Positions 36,604 to 45,507 of a DNA stretch of 64,000 nucleotides are shown in pieces. Position numbers and translations under genes: made by a program. The number at the start of each line of letters is the position of its first letter. Position 1 is the stretch's first letter. The stretch is from AR5 sp041499965 (GTDB lineage Bacteria > Methylomirabilota > Methylomirabilia > Rokubacteriales > CSP1-6): the NCBI GenBank assembly GCA_041499965.1, contig JBGQLG010000006.1, positions 11,868 to 75,867 of the forward strand, read 5' to 3'. The notes beneath the pieces were generated by a model. That model did not search any database. It was not told where the DNA came from and was given only the letters and a program-made list of their open reading frames with translations.

Positions 36604-36611
36604 ACTATAGT
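36604..36611. promoter_or_regulatory. Symmetrical -10-like element between divergent genes
   Basis: ACTATAGT is its own reverse complement and gives TATAGT on both strands, in the 44-base gap between rfbF (-) and the group 1 glycosyltransferase (+). It could be a bidirectional promoter. The -35 regions on both sides are poor matches. Confidence 0.35.
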
Positions 36612-36634
36612 AGGTGCGTCCCCCGATCCGTCGG

Positions 36635-37810
36635 ATGAACATTCTCTGGGTCAGCCCGTTCCTGCCGAGCCCCGATGCGCCGCACGCGGGTGGCCGTGCC
36701 CTCGCCCAGTGGATCGAGTGGACGGCCGAGCGCCACGCCGTCACGCTTCTGTGCCGGGTCGAGCCGGCCGAGCGCGCCGAGGCTGAGGCGTGGCGGCCAC
36801 GGCTGGCCGGGCTGCACCGGCAGGAGTTCGCGCGCCCGGCCGGCGCGCTGGCGACGGTGCACGTCGCGGCCTCCTACGCGCGGTTGGGCCGCGCGGCCAA
36901 CCGCCTGCTCGCCGCCGGCGCCTTCGATCTCCTCCACGTCGACTACCTCGAGACCGGGCTGTGCCTCGACGCCGCCCTGCCGGTGCCCAAGCTCGTGGTA
37001 GCGATCGACGAACTGGTCCGCCCCGCGCGTCACCGGCTGGGCCTGGCTCGCGGGCCCCGGGCCCGCCTGGGCGCGTGGCTCTACTGGCGCGCCATCGGCC
37101 GGCTGCAGTGGCGGATTTGCCGCAAGTTCGACCGCATCCTCACGATGTCCGAGCACGATCGGCGCACGCTGCTCGCCGGCGATCCACGCCTGTCGATCGG
37201 CGTGCTGCCGCTGCCGACGGGGATCGATCCGGCGCGGCTCGAGGGCCTCGCGCGCGAGGATGCGGGCCTGCTGTTCGTGGGCGCGATGCACCGCGACGCC
37301 AACGTGGACGCGGTGCGCCACTTCCATCGTGAGATCCTGCCGCGCATCCGGGCCGAGGTGCCGGCGGCGACCCTCACGATCGTGGGCGGCGATCCGACGC
37401 CCGAGGTGCGGCGTCTGGCGGCGGAGCCGGGCGTGCGCGTGACCGGGTTCGTCGAGACGCTGGAGCCGTACTATGGCGCGGCCACCGTGTTCGTGGCGCC
37501 GCTGCGCATCGCCGGGGGCATTGCCGGCAAGACGCTCGACGCGCTGGCCGCCGGCTGCCCCGTGGTGACGACGACGATCGGCAACGACGGCGTCGACGCC
37601 ACGCCCGGGACGCACCTGCTCGTGGCCGACGCGCCGGCGGACTTCGCCGCGGCGGTGACGCGCCTGCTCCGCGATCCGGCGTTGCGGACCCGGCTGGGCG
37701 CGGCGGCGCGCCGGTTCGCGGCGGCGCGCTACGGCCCGGCCGTGAGCGCCGCGGTGCTCGAGCGCGAGCACGCCGCGCTGGCCGGTACCGGAGGGTTCAC
37801 CAGACGATGA
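36635..37810 (+). CDS. Group 1 (GT4-like) glycosyltransferase
   Basis: A 391-residue GT-B enzyme. The N-terminal Rossmann half begins MNILWVSPFLPSPDAPHAGG and has FDLLHVDYLETG; the C-terminal donor-binding half has GLLFVGAMHRDANVDAVRHF, VRVTGFVETLEPYYGAATVF, and the EX7E-like region PLRIAGGIAGKTLDALAAGC. The ATG at 36635 is preferred over a GTG at 36614, which lies upstream of the predicted transcription start. Its last 14 bases overlap the 3' end of the convergent glycosyltransferase gene. Confidence 0.88.
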   Translation: MNILWVSPFLPSPDAPHAGGRALAQWIEWTAERHAVTLLCRVEPAERAEAEAWRPRLAGLHRQEFARPAGALATVHVAASYARLGRAANRLLAAGAFDLLHVDYLETGLCLDAALPVPKLVVAIDELVRPARHRLGLARGPRARLGAWLYWRAIGRLQWRICRKFDRILTMSEHDRRTLLAGDPRLSIGVLPLPTGIDPARLEGLAREDAGLLFVGAMHRDANVDAVRHFHREILPRIRAEVPAATLTIVGGDPTPEVRRLAAEPGVRVTGFVETLEPYYGAATVFVAPLRIAGGIAGKTLDALAAGCPVVTTTIGNDGVDATPGTHLLVADAPADFAAAVTRLLRDPALRTRLGAAARRFAAARYGPAVSAAVLEREHAALAGTGGFTRR

Positions 37811-38858
37811 GGCGGCTGACCGCTCGCCAGTAGGCCGCGAACACGGGATCGAGCACCCAGCGGACGGCCGCGGTGGCGACCGGCCCGAACGCGAAGCGCG
37901 CGGAGAGAAACGGCACCAGGTCGCGATCCCGCCGCCGCCGCAGCGCCTGCACGGCCCGGCGCTTGGCCACCAGGTAGCGCCAGCTGGCCGGTCGCGCGAA
38001 GAAGCCGTACACGGCCAGGCGCTCGCCGAGCCAGCCGCGGCGCGCCGCGTAGAGCAGGCCCACCGGCTCGAACGCCAGCAGGGCGGGCGCGAGCAGCGCC
38101 AGCGTCGCGGCGCGATAGTGCGTCAGCACGTTGATCAGCCGGTTGCGCTCGACGTAGTGCCACTTGCGCTTCCAGGCCGGTCGGGCGAAGTCGTAGTCGT
38201 GGTGCACGACGGCGGCGGGAGCCAGCAGGCACTCCCAGCCGGCCAGCCGCAGCCGCCAGCCGAGGTCGGAGTCCTCGTGGTACATGAACAGCGCCGGGTC
38301 GAAGGTGCCGACCGCGCGGAGCGCGGCCGCCCGGTAGAGCACGGCGGCCCCGCTGGCGTAGGCGATCGGCTGCACGGCCAGCGGCCGGTCCGGCTCGCCG
38401 TCGCCACCGACGAAGCCCACGCCGAGGTAGTGCAGCGCGTTGCCCCGCGAGTGGATGACGACGCGGCCGTCGGGCTCGGTTCGCAGCAGCTTGGGCTGGA
38501 CGGCGCCGGCCGCGGGGTGCGCCTCGGCCACGTCCACCAGTGCGGCCAGCGCGTCAGGCTCGAGGTACGTGTCCTGGGTGACGACGACGACGTAGTCGGC
38601 GCCGCCCGCCAGCGCCTGCTGCATGCCGAGCGCGTTGCCGCCCGCGTAGCCCGTGTTGGTGCCCGGCACGAGCACCGACACCCCTGGCGCGCGCTCGGCG
38701 AACCAGCGCGCGGCCAGCTGCTCGGGGCCGTTCTCGACCACGATCAGACGCCACCGCTCGGCCGGGTAACTCTGACCGTGCAGACCCGACCACAACCGCT
38801 CGAGATGCCGGGTGCCGTCGTAGGTGACGAGGAGGACAGTGACGGCCGGGTCGCTCAC
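37797..38858 (-). CDS. Family 2 glycosyltransferase, rhamnosyltransferase-like
   Basis: A 353-residue GT-A enzyme. VTVLLVTYDGTRHLERLWSG, LIVVENGPEQLAARWF, GYAGGNALGMQQALAGGADY and YEDSD-type FMYHEDSDLGWRLRLAGWEC are typical of the rhamnosyltransferase/GT2 group. It has C-terminal hydrophobic segments, suggesting membrane attachment. GTG start overlaps the MOSC stop by 4 bases. Its last 14 bases overlap the end of the opposite glycosyltransferase gene. Confidence 0.87.
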   Translation of the reverse strand: MSDPAVTVLLVTYDGTRHLERLWSGLHGQSYPAERWRLIVVENGPEQLAARWFAERAPGVSVLVPGTNTGYAGGNALGMQQALAGGADYVVVVTQDTYLEPDALAALVDVAEAHPAAGAVQPKLLRTEPDGRVVIHSRGNALHYLGVGFVGGDGEPDRPLAVQPIAYASGAAVLYRAAALRAVGTFDPALFMYHEDSDLGWRLRLAGWECLLAPAAVVHHDYDFARPAWKRKWHYVERNRLINVLTHYRAATLALLAPALLAFEPVGLLYAARRGWLGERLAVYGFFARPASWRYLVAKRRAVQALRRRRDRDLVPFLSARFAFGPVATAAVRWVLDPVFAAYWRAVSRLIVW

Positions 38859-39361
38859 CGCGCCGGGGCGCCGAGCCGGGCCGCCTCGCGCTCGCCCACG
38901 ACGCGGACGCCGTCGCCTGCGTGCAGTGTACCCTCGGCCAGCACGCACGCGTACACGCGACTCCAGCCGGGGTGGCGCTTCTGCGAGACGCGGCCGTTGT
39001 CGTGCTCGCGGAAAACGGGTGCGATGGTGACGCAGGGGCTCGTGTAGCGCGTCACCTGCAGCAGCACCCGCTCGCCGAGCAGCAGGCGCGTGTCGGGCAC
39101 CACCAGGCTCCAGTCGAGGCCCTCGGTGGTGACGTTCTCGCCGATGGCGCCGGCGGTGATGGCGTGGCCCTCGGCCGCCAGCGCGAGGATCGCCTCCTGG
39201 GGGAACAGGCACACGGCGCGCTCGGGACCGCCGTGGTGCCGCACGTCGCGATGGGCGTCGCCCTCCAGGCCGAGCCGGGTCACCCGCGCCGTCGCGACGC
39301 CCCGCTTGGGCACGCCGCCGGGGGACACGCTCAGCTGGACGATCCGCCCCGTGTCCGGCAC
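38855..39361 (-). CDS. MOSC-domain protein
   Basis: A 168-residue MOSC-domain protein of the YiiM-like stand-alone kind. GLEGDAHRDVRHHGGPERAV, AGAIGENVTTEGLDW and the conserved cysteine in TRYTSPCVTIAPV are visible. MOSC domains bind molybdenum cofactor or carry sulfur; stand-alone forms reduce N-hydroxylated compounds or are of unknown function. The GTG start lies 1 base after the MaoC stop. The context, between MaoC and a glycosyltransferase, does not identify a substrate. Confidence 0.88.
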   Translation of the reverse strand: MPDTGRIVQLSVSPGGVPKRGVATARVTRLGLEGDAHRDVRHHGGPERAVCLFPQEAILALAAEGHAITAGAIGENVTTEGLDWSLVVPDTRLLLGERVLLQVTRYTSPCVTIAPVFREHDNGRVSQKRHPGWSRVYACVLAEGTLHAGDGVRVVGEREAARLGAPAR

Positions 39362-39362
39362 C

Positions 39363-39818
39363 TCAGGCGCCCTCGCGCTTGATCATGCGCTGGATGGTCG
39401 CCTCCAGCACGACCTCGTCGCGCTGGTTCAGCACGCGGTGCTTGTAGGTGACGATACCGCGGTCGGCCTTCTTCGTCTCCCGCTTGTCGGCGACCTCGAT
39501 CTCCACCCGGATCGTGTCGCCCTCCAACACCGGGGCCACGACGCGCAGCTCGCCGCCCAGCCAGGCCATGCCGGTGCCGTGGATGAGACCGGTCTGCATG
39601 ACGAGGCCCTCGCTGAGCGAGAAGGTCAGCGCGCCGGGGGCGGCCCGGCGGCCGAAGACCGACTCACGCTTGACGTACTCCATGTCGAGGAAGAGCGGCT
39701 CGGTGAAGCCGCACTGGTTCACGAAGTTGACGATGTCGGTCTCCGACACCGTGCGGGCCAGCGTGCGATGGACGTCGCCGATCGTGTGCCTCTCGAAGGT
39801 CACTCCGTGGGCGTGCAT
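39363..39818 (-). CDS. MaoC-like acyl dehydratase
   Basis: A 151-residue hot-dog-fold protein. FTEPLFLDMEYV, RRAAPGALTFSLSEGLV and LRVVAPVLEGDTIRVEIEV correspond to the MaoC/FAS1 N-terminal hydratase pattern. Such enzymes hydrate enoyl-CoA or similar thioesters. ATG at 39818 is preferred because GGGAGA lies seven bases upstream; a GTG six bases earlier would overlap the livF stop. Linkage to the liv transporter suggests breakdown of the transported compound via CoA thioesters. Confidence 0.83.
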   Translation of the reverse strand: MHAHGVTFERHTIGDVHRTLARTVSETDIVNFVNQCGFTEPLFLDMEYVKRESVFGRRAAPGALTFSLSEGLVMQTGLIHGTGMAWLGGELRVVAPVLEGDTIRVEIEVADKRETKKADRGIVTYKHRVLNQRDEVVLEATIQRMIKREGA

Positions 39819-39820
39819 GG

Positions 39821-40508
<688 letters not shown>

Positions 40509-40522
<14 letters not shown>

Positions 40523-41300
40523 GGGGGCTCCGCGCCGCACCGCGCCGGCCGAGATAGGCCTCGATCACGCGGGCGTCACCCTGCACCTCGCGGGGCAGCC
40601 CCTCGGCGATCTTCTCGCCGTGGTCGAGCACGGTGACCCGGTCGGAGACTTCCATGACGACGCGCATGTTGTGCTCGATCAGCAAGATGGCCACGCCGAG
40701 GTCGGCGACCAGCTTCCGGAGCAGCCCCATGAGGTGGCCGGCCTCGCCCTGGGTCATGCCGGCGGTGGGCTCGTCGAGCAGGAGCAGCGCGGGCTCCGAG
40801 GCCAGCGCGCGGGCCAGCTCCAGGCGGCGCTGGTCGCCGTACGGCAGGTTGCGGGCCAGCTCGTTGGCCTTGTCGTGCAGTCCGACGCGCCCCAGCAGCT
40901 CGCCGCCGCGCTGCCAGAGCCCGCGCTCCACGGTGTGGAATCTCGGGCGGTGGGTGAGCGCGTCCCAGAGGCCGAGGCGCACGCGGGCGTGCATGCCGAC
41001 CAGCACGTTCTCGATCGCCGTCATGTTGGCGAACAGGCGGATGTTCTGGAACGTGCGGCACACGCCGAGCGCGGTGATCTGATCGGGCCGCAGGCCCACC
41101 AGCGAGCGGCCTCGGAACGTCACCTCGCCGTCGTCGGGCTCGTAGAGGCCGGTGAACACGTTGAACAGCGTCGTCTTGCCGGCGCCGTTGGGGCCGATGA
41201 TCGACGAGATGCCGTGGTCGAGCGTGTAGTCGACCCGGTTGATCGCCAGCAGGCCGCCGAAGCGCTTGGTGATGCCCTGGGCCGAGAACAGCGCGGTCAC
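40509..41300 (-). CDS. livG: Branched-chain amino acid type ABC transporter ATPase LivG
   Basis: A 263-residue ATPase. GITKRFGGLLAINRVDYTLD, Walker A GPNGAGKTTLFNVFTGLY, VCRTFQNIRLFANMTAIEN, LPYGDQRRLELARALAS and Walker B LLLLDEPTAGMTQGE are all LivG marks; IEHNMRVVMEVSDRVTVLDHG follows. It uses GTG overlapping the livM stop by 4 bases. Partner of LivF. Confidence 0.96.
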
Positions 41301-42511
41301 GGAGCCGTCGGCGGGGGCGGCGGGTGGGCCAGCTCGCGCTGGCGGCGCCGGGCGGGGAAGATGCCCTGCGGCCGGAAGATCATCATGAGGACGAGGATCA
41401 TGCCGAACACCATGCGCTCGTACTTGGCCGGCTCGAGCTGGGTGGGCAGGTTGGCCAGGTTGTAGCCGAGCACGGTGACGCCGGCGTTCTTCAGCTCGTT
41501 GAGCCAGAGCGAGAAGCCCTTGAGGACTTGCAGGTTGAGGACGGTGACGACGGTGGCGCCCACCACGGCCCCCGGGATCGAGCCCATGCCGCCCAGGATC
41601 ACCATGGCCAGCACGCCGATCGACTCCAGGAAGGTGAACGACTCGGGGTTGATGAAGATCTGCTTGGCCGAGAAGACCACGCCCATCACGCCGGCGAAGG
41701 AGGCCCCGCACGCGAAGGCCAGAAGCTTGGCCCGGACCAGCGGCACGCCCATGGCCTGCGCGGCCATCTCGTCCTCCCGCATCGCCTCCCAGGCCCGCCC
41801 GATGTGGGAGTCCTCCAGCCGCCGGTTGACGACGATCACGACGACGACGATCAGCAGCACCAGGAAGTAGAAGGCCTCGTTGTACGGGATGCCGGGCGGC
41901 AAGGGCGGCCGCCCGATCGGCGTGATGCCCTTGGGGCCGTTGGTGAGGTTGATGGGCTTGTCGAGGTTGTTGGCCAGGACGCGGATGACTTCGCCGAAGC
42001 CGAGCGTGACGATGGCCAGATAGTCGCCGCGCAGCCGCAGCACCGGCAACCCGAGCAGGACCCCCATGAGGGCGGCCACCGCCAGGCCGACGAACAGGAA
42101 GACGTAGAACCAGCCCGGGGCCAGCGGGAAGCCGCCGCCGAAGATCAGGTTGGCGTGCGGCGAGCCGAAGATCGCCCACGAATACGCGCCGACGGCGAAG
42201 AACGCCACGTAGCCGAGATCCAGCAAGCCGGCCAGGCCCACGACGATGTTCAGTCCGAGGGCGAGCGCGGCGAAGATGCCGACCTGGGTGGCCACCTCCA
42301 GGTAGTACCCGTTGAACGCGCCGATGCCCGGCATGAGTACGAGCAGGCCGAGGCCGAGCAGGCCCGCCCGCAGCCAGGCCGGGATGCGGCTCACGTAGAC
42401 AAAGAGCAGCGAGCCCTGGAACAGGAGGAAGAGCAGGATGGAGCGCGGGAAGACGGCGACCAGGATGACCGACAGCGCGACCGCCGCCGCCGCGGCCACC
42501 CCGCGGATCAT
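41297..42511 (-). CDS. livM: Branched-chain amino acid type ABC permease LivM
   Basis: A 404-residue inner-membrane permease with about ten hydrophobic segments. NIVVGLAGLLDLGYVAFFAV, LRLRGDYLAIVTLGFGEVIR, and SHIGRAWEAMREDEMAAQAM then MGVPLVRAKLLAFACGASFA are diagnostic. ATG overlaps livH stop by 4 bases. A short Pro-rich tail ends the protein. Confidence 0.96.
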   Translation of the reverse strand: MIRGVAAAAAVALSVILVAVFPRSILLFLLFQGSLLFVYVSRIPAWLRAGLLGLGLLVLMPGIGAFNGYYLEVATQVGIFAALALGLNIVVGLAGLLDLGYVAFFAVGAYSWAIFGSPHANLIFGGGFPLAPGWFYVFLFVGLAVAALMGVLLGLPVLRLRGDYLAIVTLGFGEVIRVLANNLDKPINLTNGPKGITPIGRPPLPPGIPYNEAFYFLVLLIVVVVIVVNRRLEDSHIGRAWEAMREDEMAAQAMGVPLVRAKLLAFACGASFAGVMGVVFSAKQIFINPESFTFLESIGVLAMVILGGMGSIPGAVVGATVVTVLNLQVLKGFSLWLNELKNAGVTVLGYNLANLPTQLEPAKYERMVFGMILVLMMIFRPQGIFPARRRQRELAHPPPPPTAP

Positions 42512-43479
42512 GCGCGGCCCCGGACGACCTCGCCCAGCAAGCCCTTGGGCCGGAAGATCAGGATCAGGATGAGGACAGAGAAGGCGAAGATGTCCTTGTA
42601 CTCGGCGCCGAATGCCCCGCCGGTGAGCAGCGACATATAGGAGGCCGCGAAGGCCTCGAGCAGGCCGAGCACGAGCCCGCCGAGCATCGCGCCCGGAATG
42701 TTGCCGACGCCGCCCAGCACCGCGGCCGTGAAGGCCTTCAGCCCCGGGATGAACCCGGTGTACGGATTGATCAGGCTGTACTGGATGCCGAACAGCACGC
42801 CGGCGGCGCCGCCCATGGCACCCCCGATGAGGAACGTGAGCGAGATGACCCGATTCACGTTGATGCCCATCAGGCTGGCTGCCGCCTGGTCCTCGGCCAC
42901 CGCGCGGATGGCCGTGCCGATCTTCGTGCGGTTCACCAGCACGTGCAGGCCGGCCAGCATCAGCAGCGCGGCCACGATGACCACCAGCGAGCGCACCGAG
43001 ACGTCCAGCGTGCTGGTCAGCTCGAAGCGGCGGTTCATCACGTCCATGGTCGGATAGACCAGGTTGAAGGCGTTGCGCCAGATCGACTCGATCAGCCGGA
43101 TGACATCCTGCAGGAAGAACGACACGCCGATGGCCGAGATCAGCGGGATCAGGCGGGGGGCGGCACGCAGCGGCCGGTAGGCGACGCGCTCGACGGTGAC
43201 GGCCAGCAGGCCGCTGGCCAGCATGCCGGCCAGGATCACGAGGATGAGCACGACGACCCAGGGGATGCGCGCGAGCCAGCCGGCCGACTGCAGCGACAGG
43301 AGAATCTCGACACCCACGAACGCGCCAAAGATGAAGATCTCGGAGTGCGCAAAGTTGATGAATTCGAGCACGCCGTAGACCATGGTGTAGCCGAGCGCGA
43401 TCAGGGCGTACATGAAGCCGAGCAGGATCCCGTCGAGCAGGACCTGGGGGAAGATGCCGATGAGAAGCTCGTAGTCCAT
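42508..43479 (-). CDS. livH: Branched-chain amino acid type ABC permease LivH
   Basis: A 323-residue inner-membrane permease with about eight hydrophobic segments. GILLGFMYALIALGYTMVYG and INFAHSEIFIFGAF near the start, NRTKIGTAIRAVAEDQAAAS in the middle and LGGVGNIPGAMLGGLVLGL near the end match LivH. It is separated from livK by 138 bases that contain a very strong hairpin. Substrate may be amino acids, amides or aromatic acids; the family is broad. Confidence 0.96.
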   Translation of the reverse strand: MDYELLIGIFPQVLLDGILLGFMYALIALGYTMVYGVLEFINFAHSEIFIFGAFVGVEILLSLQSAGWLARIPWVVVLILVILAGMLASGLLAVTVERVAYRPLRAAPRLIPLISAIGVSFFLQDVIRLIESIWRNAFNLVYPTMDVMNRRFELTSTLDVSVRSLVVIVAALLMLAGLHVLVNRTKIGTAIRAVAEDQAAASLMGINVNRVISLTFLIGGAMGGAAGVLFGIQYSLINPYTGFIPGLKAFTAAVLGGVGNIPGAMLGGLVLGLLEAFAASYMSLLTGGAFGAEYKDIFAFSVLILILIFRPKGLLGEVVRGRA

Positions 43480-43525
43480 CAGAAGCCTGCGCGGCCGGGG
43501 GGCGCCGGCCGCCGCCGAGGGTGAG

Positions 43526-43610
43526 CCAGGAGGGGGAAGTGGGGGCGGGGGGCCGCCGAGACCTTGGCCTCGGGGCGTGCCGGCTCCCCGCCCCCACTCA
43601 CCCCTCCTGA
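43526..43610 (-). terminator. Large GC hairpin between livK and livH
   Basis: Arms of 25 bases (22 matching, with 13 perfect pairs AGTGGGGGCGGGG / CCCCGCCCCCACT at the inner end) and a 35-base loop, starting 7 bases after the livK stop. There is no U-run. It probably limits read-through into livHMGF or stabilises livK mRNA, as with binding-protein genes elsewhere. Confidence 0.7.
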
Positions 43611-43617
43611 CCGCGCG

Positions 43618-44814
43618 CTACTTCGCGGCCGGGGCCGCGATCGTGAGCTGCTTGACGATCTTGTTGTCGCCCCACTTCTCGGGGTTGTCGCTGACGACCT
43701 GGAGCACGAAGTACAGCGCCTTCTTGCGGTCGCCTTTGCCGTCGAACTCGATCTCGCCGGTGATCCCCTTGTGCTTGACCTTGCGCACCGCCGCCGAGAC
43801 GTCCTCGCGGCTGGGAACCTTGCCGCCCTTGGCCGCGGCCTCGATGCCCTTCAGCGCGATGGCGGTGGCGTCGTAGGCCTCGGCCGCGTACGGCTCCGGG
43901 TTCTTGCTGAACTTCTTCTTGAAGTCGTCCACGAAGCCCTTGGCGCCGGCCAGCGCCGAGGCTGGACCCGCCGCCGACGTGTAGTACATGCCGACGACGG
44001 CCTTGCCGGCGATCTTGGTGAGGTCGGAGGAGTCCATGCCGTCGGGGCCCATGAACTTCGCCTTGATGCCCTTCTCGCTGGCCTGCTTGAAGAACGGCGC
44101 GCCCTGGTCGTAGATGCCGCCGAAGTAGATGAGACTGGGGTTCTTGGCCTTGATCGGCGTGAGGATGGCGTCGAAGTTCGACTTCTCCTCGGTGCCGTCG
44201 AAGCCGGCCACGGTGAGGCCCTTCTTCTTGGCGTCGTCGCGGAAGAACTCGGCCACGCCCTGCCCGTAGGTGGTCTTGTCGTGCACGATGTAGACGCTCT
44301 TGGCCTTCACGGTGCCGGCGGCGAACTCCGAGCCGACCACGCCTTGCACGTCGTCCCGGCCGCACACGCGATTGACGTTGCCGTAGCCGCGGTCGGTGAC
44401 GGTCGGGTTGGTGTTGGCCGGGGAGATCATCGCGAGACCGACTTCCTTGTAAACCTCCGAGGAGGGGATGGCCACACCGGAGTTCAGGTGGCCGATCACC
44501 GCCAGGATGTCCTTGTCGGCGATGATGTTCTTGCTGTTGGCCACGCCGACGTCGGGCTTGGCCTGGTCGTCGAACGGCACGAGCTCGACCTTGAATCCGG
44601 CCTTCTCGAGCGGGCCCTTGAACTTCTCCAGGGCCAGCTGGGCGCCGAGCTTGATGCCCTCGCCGAGCGCCGCCTGGCCGCCGGAGAGCGGGCTCTGGGT
44701 GGCGATCTTGATGGTGCCCTTGCCCTGGGCCTGGAGCGGAGAGGCCCCCGGCAGCAGGGCGACGGCGGCCGCCAGGCAAAGGACCAGGGCGCCGCGTACG
44801 TACGTCGAGTTCAT
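43618..44814 (-). CDS. livK: Branched-chain amino acid type periplasmic binding protein
   Basis: A 398-residue type I periplasmic binding protein. The N-terminal signal peptide is about 28 residues (hydrophobic ALVLCLAAAVALLPG, then LQAQ). IKIATQSPLSGGQAALGEGI and KLGAQLALEKFK are the family start; ILAVIGHLNSGVAIPSSEVY and DKTTYGQGVAEFFRDDAKKK are also typical. The ATG has a strong AAGGAGG site. It lies 45 bases after thiE and is followed by a strong hairpin and then the permease genes. Confidence 0.95.
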   Translation of the reverse strand: MNSTYVRGALVLCLAAAVALLPGASPLQAQGKGTIKIATQSPLSGGQAALGEGIKLGAQLALEKFKGPLEKAGFKVELVPFDDQAKPDVGVANSKNIIADKDILAVIGHLNSGVAIPSSEVYKEVGLAMISPANTNPTVTDRGYGNVNRVCGRDDVQGVVGSEFAAGTVKAKSVYIVHDKTTYGQGVAEFFRDDAKKKGLTVAGFDGTEEKSNFDAILTPIKAKNPSLIYFGGIYDQGAPFFKQASEKGIKAKFMGPDGMDSSDLTKIAGKAVVGMYYTSAAGPASALAGAKGFVDDFKKKFSKNPEPYAAEAYDATAIALKGIEAAAKGGKVPSREDVSAAVRKVKHKGITGEIEFDGKGDRKKALYFVLQVVSDNPEKWGDNKIVKQLTIAAPAAK

Positions 44815-44859
44815 GGGAGCCTCCTTGATCGGTGAATCAGTGATTTACGCGCCGCCAAT

Positions 44860-45507
44860 CTATAGCGCCGGCCGGGGGGCGGTCAAGCCCCGCGCCGTGC
44901 GGATCAGCGCGACGAAGCGCTCGCACGCCGCCCGCGGATCGTCGGCGGCGCCCACCGCCGAGATGACGGCGACGGCGTCGGCGCCCGCGCGAATGACGTC
45001 CTGCACGTTGTCGTGCGTGATCCCGCCGATGCCTATCAACGGAACACGGATCTCGCCTCGGAGTTTCCTCACCAGGTCGGGTCCGACCAGCTCGAAGTCG
45101 GCCTTGCTCCGCGTGGCGAACATGGAGCCCACCGCGACGTAGTCGGCGCCATCGGCCTGCGCCGCGCGGGCCTGGGCCACGGTGTGCGACGAGACGCCGA
45201 GGATCATGCCCGGGCGCAGCAGCGGGCGGGCCACGCGCGCCGGCAGATCGTCCTGGCCGAGGTGCACGCCGTCGGCGCCCACCGCGAGCGCCAGGTCGAC
45301 CCGGTCGTTGACGATGAAGGTCACGCCGGCGTCCCCGCAGCGCGCGCGCAGGCGCTCCGCGAGGGGGAGCAACCGGCCGGAGGGCCATTCCTTCTCGCGC
45401 AGCTGCACCATGCGGCAGCCGCCGGCGACGGCGGCGGCGAGAATCTCGAGCAGATCCCGTCCGCGGGCGGCGCCGCGGTCGAGGATCACGTAGAGCGTGG
45501 GATCCAT
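44860..45507 (-). CDS. thiE: Thiamine-phosphate synthase
   Basis: A 215-residue TIM-barrel enzyme joining the pyrimidine and thiazole parts of thiamine. AGGCRMVQLREKEWPSGRL, FIVNDRVDLALAVGADGVHL followed by GQDDLPA, GVSSHTVAQARAAQ, DYVAVGSMFATRSKAD and VPLIGIGGITHDNV are diagnostic. The ATG overlaps the accC stop by one base (TGATG), so it belongs to the efp-acc operon by position. thiL is 35 kb away. Confidence 0.95.
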   Translation of the reverse strand: MDPTLYVILDRGAARGRDLLEILAAAVAGGCRMVQLREKEWPSGRLLPLAERLRARCGDAGVTFIVNDRVDLALAVGADGVHLGQDDLPARVARPLLRPGMILGVSSHTVAQARAAQADGADYVAVGSMFATRSKADFELVGPDLVRKLRGEIRVPLIGIGGITHDNVQDVIRAGADAVAVISAVGAADDPRAACERFVALIRTARGLTAPRPAL

